Below are positions 58,214 to 64,000 of a stretch of 64,000 bases of DNA, piece after piece. Origin of the DNA: Anoxybacteroides tepidamans (GTDB lineage: Bacteria > Bacillota > Bacilli > Bacillales > Anoxybacillaceae); assembly GCF_014201465.1 (NCBI RefSeq), contig NZ_JACHEP010000015.1, positions 1 through 64,000 on the forward strand, given 5' to 3'. Position 1 is the stretch's first letter. Each line of letters begins with the position of its first letter. The position numbers and the translations under genes are program-made. The notes beneath the pieces were generated by a model. It worked only from the letters and a program-made list of their open reading frames with translations, was not told the DNA's origin and made no database searches.

Positions 58214-59363
58214 CCATCACAACATTCCAATTGAACAGATGGTGATTAGCCATGATGCTTGGGAGTTACTTGTCGCCTATTTGCAAAATAAACAGTATAA
58301 GACAGTAGCTATTATTGCTGATGACAATACGTTTGCAGCAGCGGGGCGACAATTGTGTGACATGCTAGAAAAGGCCTCTGTTCGCTATACAGTATGTTTA
58401 GTCCAGCCAGATGAAAATGGGGATGTCATCGCCGATGAACGTTCGATCGTGCAAGTGTTGTTAGAAACCTCAAACGATGTAGACGCCATGATTGCTGTAG
58501 GAGCGGGTACGATTCATGATATTACCCGTTTTAGCAGTTATAAAATGAATATTCCCTTTATCTCTGTTCCTACCGCTCCGTCAGTGGATGGGTTTACTTC
58601 TATGGGAGCTCCGCTCATTATTCGGGGAGTGAAAAAGACGATTCAGGCGCAGGCGCCGATCGCCCTGTTTGCTCATATGGACGTGTTGTGCAAGGCCCCA
58701 AAATCAATGATTGCTACTGGATTCGGCGATATGGCGGCGAAGTACACGTCATTGGTCGACTGGCAGTTTGCCCATTTTATGGCTGATGAGCCGTATTGTC
58801 CGTTCGTTCATCAGCTTACGGAACAATCTTTAAAAGCGTGTGTTGACCATATTGAAGAAATTTCCGCTCGGGAAGAAAAAGGGATCCATGTATTAATGAA
58901 TGCGGTTCTTCAATCGGGAATCGCTATGCTCATTATGGGGCAATCGTACCCTGCTTCCGGCGCGGAACACCATCTTTCGCATTACTGGGAAATGGAATTT
59001 CTGCGTCAGAAAAAGCGGCAAGTGCTTCATGGGATGAAAGTAGGGGTGTCTACTCCGATAATTATTGAGCGGTATCAACGCGTTTTTTTACCGATGTTGA
59101 ACCATTTGCAGGAACGGTCATTGGCAACGAACGAGGCGAAATGGGAACGATTAAGGGCAACAGCAACCCATTTTCAAGAACAGCTTCAATCGTTGCCGTC
59201 TCCTGCACAATTCCGAGCGATGATCGAGAAAGTAGGAGGAGCTGTAGCTCCAGAACAACTCGGAATCGATCAAGAGTTAGTCGATAGGAGCTTACGGGAG
59301 GCTCATCGCCTGCGTAGCAACCGATTCACGATTTTATATTTTTTGAATGAGCTAGTGTTGTAG
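58155..59363 (+). CDS. araM: sn-glycerol-1-phosphate dehydrogenase
   Basis: This 402-residue iron-type dehydrogenase-fold protein matches B. subtilis AraM, which reduces dihydroxyacetone phosphate to glycerol 1-phosphate, the archaeal-type stereoisomer. Visible are the NAD-binding AVGAGTIHDITRF, FISVPTAPSVDGFTSMGAP, the metal-site ATGFGDMAAKYTSLVDW (Asp), and histidines in YPASGAEHHLSHYWEME. GTG 58155 behind GGGGGAG lies inside the araL end, giving a 59-bp overlap and likely coupling. Confidence 0.88.
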   Translation: MNGTLQEIVSLAEQCRCGNNHHNIPIEQMVISHDAWELLVAYLQNKQYKTVAIIADDNTFAAAGRQLCDMLEKASVRYTVCLVQPDENGDVIADERSIVQVLLETSNDVDAMIAVGAGTIHDITRFSSYKMNIPFISVPTAPSVDGFTSMGAPLIIRGVKKTIQAQAPIALFAHMDVLCKAPKSMIATGFGDMAAKYTSLVDWQFAHFMADEPYCPFVHQLTEQSLKACVDHIEEISAREEKGIHVLMNAVLQSGIAMLIMGQSYPASGAEHHLSHYWEMEFLRQKKRQVLHGMKVGVSTPIIIERYQRVFLPMLNHLQERSLATNEAKWERLRATATHFQEQLQSLPSPAQFRAMIEKVGGAVAPEQLGIDQELVDRSLREAHRLRSNRFTILYFLNELVL

Positions 59364-59401
59364 TCTCTAATGAAATTCGGAAAACTGGGAGGGAAATCGT
59401 A

Positions 59402-61324
59402 ATGGAAAAACTGGAAACGAACGTGAAAATCAATGACCAGTTTTGGAAACGATATATGGATGTTGTGCGGAATGAGGTTATTCCTTACCAATGGGAAGCA
59501 CTAAATGACCGCGTTCCTGATGCAGAGCCAAGCCATGCCATTGAAAACTTTCGCATTGCCGCGGGGGAATCAGATGGAGAGTTTTATGGAATGGTATTTC
59601 AAGACAGCGATGTGGCTAAATGGCTCGAAGCGGTGGCGTATCTGTTGGAAACGAATCGCGATCCGGAATTGGAAAGAATCGCGGATGAGGTGATTGAGCT
59701 GTTAGGCCGGGCACAACAGTCAGACGGCTACCTCAATACGTATTATACCGTCAAGGAGCCAGGCAAACGCTGGACAAACTTAAGAGATAACCATGAGTTG
59801 TATTGTGCCGGCCATCTGATTGAGGCAGCTGTTGCTTATTTTAAGGCAACGGGTAAACGGCGCTTTTTAGATATTATGTGCAAATATGCCGATTATATTG
59901 ATACGGTATTTGGCAAAGGAGAACATCAGATTCCTGGGTATGATGGGCATCAAGAAATTGAGTTGGCTCTTTTGAAGCTTTATGAGGTTACAGGAAATGA
60001 GAAATATTTAAAACTGAGCCAATATTTTATTGATGAGCGTGGAAAACAGCCGCATTATTTTGATACCGAGAAAAAAGCAAGAGGGGAGACACAACCGTTT
60101 TGGTTTAATAACGACTATCGTTACCATCAAGCGCATGTTCCGATAAGGGAACAGAAACAAGCCGTTGGGCACGCGGTTCGAGCGCTGTATATGTATACGG
60201 CGATGGCCGACCTTGCCGCAAAAACCGGAGACGAATCGTTGAAGGAAGTTTGCCAAACATTATGGGAAAATGTGACGAAACGGCAAATGTATATCACAGG
60301 TGGTGTCGGTTCGAGCGTCTTTGGGGAATCCTTTACCTTTGATTTTGATTTGCCTAATGATACGGTGTATGCGGAGACATGTGCTTCGATTGCCTTAGTG
60401 TTTTGGGCTCGCCGGATGTTGGAGCTGGAGATGGACGGAAAGTATGCAGATGTCATGGAACGAGCGCTATATAATGGCACTATTAGCGGTATGGATTTGG
60501 ATGGCAAGAAGTTCTTTTATGTCAATCCGCTCGAAGTGTGGCCAAAGGCATGTGAACGCCATGATAAGCGCCATGTCAAACCGGTACGGCAAAAATGGTT
60601 TAGCTGCGCTTGTTGTCCGCCGAATTTGGCACGGTTAATTGCGTCCATCGGCCATTATATTTATTCGCAAAAACCAAACACGCTTTTTGTCCATCTGTAC
60701 GTCGGCAGCGAAATCCACACGGAAATCGATGGGCGGATGGTCGAAGTATCGCAAACGACGAATTACCCTTGGGATGGGGCTGTTCAGTTGACGATTTCTC
60801 CAGAATCAGATTGTGAATTTACCCTTGGATTGCGTGTTCCCGGATGGTGCAGGAGGGTTGAACTAAAGATTAACGGCGAAAAGGTGGACATGGTTCCGTT
60901 GGTTGAAAAGGGATACGCTTATATCAAACGGATATGGAGAAAAGGGGACCAAGTGGAGCTGTTTTTCCCGATGCCAATCGAACGAATCAAGGCGCATCCT
61001 CAAGTGCGCGCTAATGTTGGAAAAGTCGCGTTGCAACGCGGGCCGATCGTTTATTGTTTGGAAGAGATCGATAACGGGTCGAATTTGCCGAATATTTTCC
61101 TTCCGCGTGATGTAGAACTTCAAGCGTATTTTGATCCCGAGTTGCTCGGTGGTGTGGTCGTGATTACCGGTTCGGCTGAGCGAGTGGATGAGTCAGCATG
61201 GGACGGAGAACTGTATAAGCCGGTGGAAGCTCCAACCTATGCGGTTACTTTTAAAGCGATTCCTTACTATGCTTGGTGCAATAGGGAAAGTGGGGAAATG
61301 ATTGTATGGATGAATGAAAAATAA
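59402..61324 (+). CDS. beta-L-arabinofuranosidase, GH127
   Basis: This 640-residue GH127 (former DUF1680) enzyme has an alpha/alpha-toroid catalytic domain with KINDQFWKRYMDVVRNEVIPYQWEALNDRVP at the start. The zinc/catalytic residues lie in VYAETCASIALVFWARRML and FSCACCPPNLARLIASIG (Cys402, 404, 405; one of the paired cysteines is the nucleophile in HypBA1-type enzymes). A beta-sandwich tail contains LRVPGWCRR. There is no signal peptide, so it acts in the cytoplasm on imported beta-linked arabinose disaccharides. GGGAGGG precedes the ATG. It sits in the arabinose block after araM. Confidence 0.9.
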   Translation: MEKLETNVKINDQFWKRYMDVVRNEVIPYQWEALNDRVPDAEPSHAIENFRIAAGESDGEFYGMVFQDSDVAKWLEAVAYLLETNRDPELERIADEVIELLGRAQQSDGYLNTYYTVKEPGKRWTNLRDNHELYCAGHLIEAAVAYFKATGKRRFLDIMCKYADYIDTVFGKGEHQIPGYDGHQEIELALLKLYEVTGNEKYLKLSQYFIDERGKQPHYFDTEKKARGETQPFWFNNDYRYHQAHVPIREQKQAVGHAVRALYMYTAMADLAAKTGDESLKEVCQTLWENVTKRQMYITGGVGSSVFGESFTFDFDLPNDTVYAETCASIALVFWARRMLELEMDGKYADVMERALYNGTISGMDLDGKKFFYVNPLEVWPKACERHDKRHVKPVRQKWFSCACCPPNLARLIASIGHYIYSQKPNTLFVHLYVGSEIHTEIDGRMVEVSQTTNYPWDGAVQLTISPESDCEFTLGLRVPGWCRRVELKINGEKVDMVPLVEKGYAYIKRIWRKGDQVELFFPMPIERIKAHPQVRANVGKVALQRGPIVYCLEEIDNGSNLPNIFLPRDVELQAYFDPELLGGVVVITGSAERVDESAWDGELYKPVEAPTYAVTFKAIPYYAWCNRESGEMIVWMNEK

Positions 61325-61394
61325 AATAGTTTAAACTGTGATAGTGTGTAATATAGATAACAGTTTTTTGTTTCAAAAATCTATTGCATGGTAC

Positions 61395-61644
61395 TATATA
61401 AATACAACTGGGAGGTTTAACTTATGGCTGACGAAAAAGTAGACTCCCTATTTTTTCGACTGTCGGAGGCAAGTCTGTGACTTGCCTTCGTCACGCCTTC
61501 GCGTGACAGATGACCGAACAACCAACCGCTTCACAGACAAATGCATTTGTCTGGAAGCGGTGTTGTTCGGTCATCCGACAGTCGAAACATCCCGATTACT
61601 CCATAAAAGACGAAAACGTTAAAGTTCCAAATTGCATTTATATA
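61395..61644. mobile_element. MITE-like hairpin element B, copy 2
   Basis: This 250-bp element has terminal inverted repeats TATATAAATACAACTGGG (61395-61412) and CCAAATTGCATTTATATA (61627-61644). Inside, TTCGACTGTCGG (61455-61466) pairs with CCGACAGTCGAA (61575-61586) and encloses three hairpins: AGGCAAGT/ACTTGCCT (61467-61487), GTCACGC/GCGTGAC (61490-61507), and a long stem 61512-61572 built from GACCGAACAAC, ACCGCTTC and the palindrome CAGACAAATG/CATTTGTCTG. It has no coding capacity and lies between GH127 and the next operon. The flanks 61325-61394 and 61645-61782 show no supported gene. Confidence 0.85.
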
Positions 61645-61782
61645 CTGCTGTTTTTCTTAGATGTTTGAACATATTAAGATACAGAGTTTAAAAGTTTGTT
61701 TTCTGTACAAACTAAGTAAAAATTGCTATAATCAAAGTGACGGATGGTTTTTAGAAAATTCCAAACGAAATGGATAATGAAA

Positions 61783-61811
61783 AGGCTGGTCTAATGATAG
61801 TGGATCAGCCT
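61783..61811 (+). terminator. hairpin upstream of the last operon
   Basis: AGGCTGGTC pairs with GATCAGCCT. It resembles the stem after abfA. There is no clear T run, so the role is uncertain. Confidence 0.35.
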
Positions 61812-61843
61812 CTGTTCATTCATGAAAAAGGAGAGTGAATGGG

Positions 61844-62845
61844 TTGGGGACAAAAGTTCGCTGGGGAATTTTAAGCACGGCTGCTATTGCTAGGAAAACA
61901 CTGATTCCTGCGATTCAGCGGGCAGAAAATGCGGAAGTCGTAGCAATCGCAAGCGGTAGCGGGAAGGCGCATGAAGCGGCTCAGCAGCTAGGGATACCGA
62001 CAGCTTATAACAATTATGAAGACTTGCTTGCCGACCCTAACATTGATGCTGTATATATTCCGCTTCCCAATCATATGCATATGGAATGGACGATGAAAGC
62101 AGCGGAACATAAAAAACATGTCCTTTGCGAAAAACCGGCTGCATTATGTGAAGATGATGTACGAAACATGGTAGAGGCTTGCAGAGAAAATGGTGTCGTT
62201 TGGATGGAAGCGTTTATGTACCAATTCCACCCGCAGCATCAACGGGTAAAAGAAATTCTTGCATCCGGAGAGATAGGAGCCGTAAAAAGCATGCGGGCAA
62301 GTTTTTCCTTTTACCTTGCCGAGCGAGAAAATAACATTCGAATGGATGCCAAATTAGGTGGAGGAAGTTTATTCGATGTAGGTTGCTATTGTGTTCATTC
62401 CATTCGCTATTTACTAGAAACAAACCCAGTTGTTTTATCTGCCCATTCTACGTACGATGAACAGTATGGGGTGGATATGACGACAAGTGGATGGATGCGA
62501 ATGGAAAATGGTGTTCATGCTTTATTTGACTGCAGCTTTGATATGTTTGCCCGCAACGAATATGAAATTATCGGAACGAATGGGAAAATTATCGTTCCGC
62601 GGGCGTACCGTCCTGACGTGCAACAAGGCAACGGCTTAATCATCATCCAAACAGACGATGGAAAAACACGGGAAGAAGTAGTTAACGGCGACCAGTACCG
62701 TCTACAGGTGGAGCACTTTTCGCAATGTATCCTCGCTGGGACAAAGCCAAGTTATTCGGACGATGCGATCATCCAGCAAGCGAAAGTGTTAGATGCGTGC
62801 CGCGTGTCAGCGGAAACAGGAAAAGTGGTCGAGTTAACCGTTTAA
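61844..62845 (+). CDS. Gfo/Idh/MocA oxidoreductase, arabinose block
   Basis: This protein of about 333 residues has the Rossmann start VRWGILSTAAIARKTLIPAI, CEKPAALCEDDVRNM, and the catalytic-domain GGGSLFDVGCYCVHSIRYLL. It is closest in feel to the dihydrodiol/D-xylose dehydrogenase branch. The start is uncertain: TTG 61844 is ten bases from AAGGAG, and GTG 61835 is one base away. It is followed by galM after 38 bp and an aldo/keto reductase, so oxidation of an aldose such as arabinose, or of a less common sugar released by GH127/GH51, is possible. Confidence 0.78.
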   Translation: MGTKVRWGILSTAAIARKTLIPAIQRAENAEVVAIASGSGKAHEAAQQLGIPTAYNNYEDLLADPNIDAVYIPLPNHMHMEWTMKAAEHKKHVLCEKPAALCEDDVRNMVEACRENGVVWMEAFMYQFHPQHQRVKEILASGEIGAVKSMRASFSFYLAERENNIRMDAKLGGGSLFDVGCYCVHSIRYLLETNPVVLSAHSTYDEQYGVDMTTSGWMRMENGVHALFDCSFDMFARNEYEIIGTNGKIIVPRAYRPDVQQGNGLIIIQTDDGKTREEVVNGDQYRLQVEHFSQCILAGTKPSYSDDAIIQQAKVLDACRVSAETGKVVELTV

Positions 62846-62883
62846 GCAACGCGCGAAGAAAGGGAAGAAAGGTAGGAAGAGGG

Positions 62884-63939
62884 ATGAGAATTGTACAGGA
62901 ACAATGGACGGAAGTAGATGGCCGTCCGATTATCGCCTATACCTTTACGAACGATAACGCAATGGAAGTGACGTGTGTAAATTACGGGTGTATTATTACG
63001 AAAATATTAGTTCCTGATAAAAATGGAAATTATGAAAATATTGTGCTAGCATTCGATGATTTTTCTTCCTATTTGACCAACAGCCCGTATCTCGGTGCAG
63101 TAATCGGAAGAGTGGCGGGAAGGATAAAAAATGCCTCTTTTGAATTAAACGGAAAAACATATACGCTATACAAAAATGAAAACGGCAACCATTTACATGG
63201 CGGCAAAAAAGGATTTCATCATGCCATTTGGCAAGGAGCGGGATTTTCCAAAAAAGATGAGGTGGGCGTCCAATTTTCGTATACAAGCCCCGATGGGGAA
63301 GAAGGTTATCCGGGCAACGTAGACGTTCAAGTAACGTACGCGTTAAACAATCAAAATGAATTGACGATTTCTTATCGGGCTACTTCTGACCAAGACACGC
63401 CGCTCACGTTAACGAACCATACGTATTTTAATTTGAACGGCAATTTAAAAAGCGATATTTTACACCATCGCTTAAAAATCAAGAGCCATCAGTTTTTAGA
63501 GCTGGACAACGAGTTTATTCCGACCGGTGTGCTTTTAGATGTGGCGAATACGCCTTTTGATTTGCGCGAAGGAAAAACGATTAAAGAAGGCGTTGAAGCA
63601 AACCATCCGCAAATCGCCTTAGTCGGGCAAGGATATGATCATCCGTTTTTGTTAAATACCCATCATGACGAAGAAATTGTGTTGTTCGAACCGGAAAGCG
63701 GGCGAACGTTGACAGTCGAAACGGATGAAGTCGGGGTAGTGGTATACACCGGAAACCAACTTCCGGATGGAATGGATATTGGTGGAGTGCCATCACGGAA
63801 ATATTTAGGAATTTGCCTAGAAACACAAGGGTTGCCGGATGCTATCCATCATCCGCATTTTCCTTCCTGTATATTGCATGCAGGAGAAACGTATTCATCG
63901 GTCACTAAATATAAGTTTAGTGTGACAAGCAAAAAATAA
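62884..63939 (+). CDS. galM: aldose 1-epimerase
   Basis: This 351-residue mutarotase interconverts alpha and beta anomers of free aldoses. Active-site residues are visible: GRVAGRIKNASFELNGK, GNHLHGGKKGFHHAIW (His), LTNHTYFNLNG (catalytic His) and CLETQGLPDAIHHPHFP (catalytic Glu). ATG 62884 has GGAAGAGG upstream; the longer in-frame opening upstream overlaps the previous gene and is not real. In this context it would speed arabinose mutarotation after glycosidase release. Confidence 0.93.
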   Translation: MRIVQEQWTEVDGRPIIAYTFTNDNAMEVTCVNYGCIITKILVPDKNGNYENIVLAFDDFSSYLTNSPYLGAVIGRVAGRIKNASFELNGKTYTLYKNENGNHLHGGKKGFHHAIWQGAGFSKKDEVGVQFSYTSPDGEEGYPGNVDVQVTYALNNQNELTISYRATSDQDTPLTLTNHTYFNLNGNLKSDILHHRLKIKSHQFLELDNEFIPTGVLLDVANTPFDLREGKTIKEGVEANHPQIALVGQGYDHPFLLNTHHDEEIVLFEPESGRTLTVETDEVGVVVYTGNQLPDGMDIGGVPSRKYLGICLETQGLPDAIHHPHFPSCILHAGETYSSVTKYKFSVTSKK

Positions 63940-63960
63940 ATAGAAATGGAGGAAAAAGCA

Positions 63961-64000
63961 ATGAATTATCGTCGTTTAGGAAACACAGAACTAGAAGTGA
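63961..64000 (+). CDS. aldo/keto reductase, N-terminal fragment (window edge)
   Basis: The first 13 codons (MNYRRLGNTELEV) are the typical opening of the aldo/keto reductase family. GGAGG precedes the ATG by nine bases. It is in line with galM, 21 bp downstream, and runs off the window. Confidence 0.8.
   Translation, partial: MNYRRLGNTELEV

Noticed and set aside
62725-62883. 53-codon extension of aldose 1-epimerase
   Set aside because: It overlaps the end of the preceding dehydrogenase gene in another frame and lacks family similarity; ATG 62884 has a good ribosome site.

Overview
The window looks like chromosome from a thermophilic Bacillaceae bacterium of the Geobacillus/Parageobacillus type. 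The reasons are the araPST / araEGH / araR / araDBA / abnEFJ order known from G. stearothermophilus, an inositol locus headed by a LacI-type IolQ-like repressor with AAGCGCTT operators, Bacillus-type gene blocks (pucR-allC-pucG-allB, ywrABCD, araLM), GGAGG-type ribosome sites, and cre, PerR and AraR boxes. No rRNA, tRNA or CRISPR array was seen. The window is an island of catabolic operons.

1-10.4 kb: purine/ureide catabolism. On the minus strand a small ORF, an OHCU decarboxylase and a uricase gene form an operon, but the uricase is a deletion pseudogene: about 50 N-terminal codons are joined to about 33 C-terminal codons. pucR (minus) is divergent from allC and pucG (plus). An ABC importer of the taurine/sulfonate/NMT1 type and an allantoinase follow. 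A 17-bp palindrome (TGTTATAaaaTATAACA) recurs upstream of the transcription units. The locus now looks suited to imported allantoin or allantoate rather than to urate.

10.5-15.2 kb: a ywrABCD-like block. An Lrp/AsnC regulator and two half-size chromate transporters lie on minus. An MFS transporter, whose gene overlaps a gamma-glutamyltransferase gene by 4 bp, lies on plus. 15.2-15.7 kb holds a 248-bp hairpin-rich element with terminal inverted repeats, and the tail of a second repeat family.

15.8-33.6 kb: myo-inositol catabolism. iolQ is followed by one long plus-strand operon: two Gfo/Idh/MocA dehydrogenases, an IolG/IolX-type dehydrogenase, a ribose-type ABC importer, iolI, iolD, iolE, iolB, iolC, iolA, iolJ and an MFS protein. 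It ends at a strong bidirectional terminator. An Uma2-family nuclease and a PerR-boxed catalase follow on minus.

36-64 kb: L-arabinose and arabinan use. A chemotaxis receptor carries AraR-like boxes in its promoter. Next come the sensing module araPST, the importer araEGH, araR, araDBA, a broken IS630-type transposase, the arabino-oligosaccharide importer abnEFJ, the GH51 arabinofuranosidase abfA, araL, araM, a GH127 beta-L-arabinofuranosidase, a second copy of the hairpin element, another Gfo/Idh/MocA dehydrogenase, aldose 1-epimerase, and the first 13 codons of an aldo/keto reductase. AraR boxes and cre sites tie this half into one arabinose-induced, glucose-repressed regulon.
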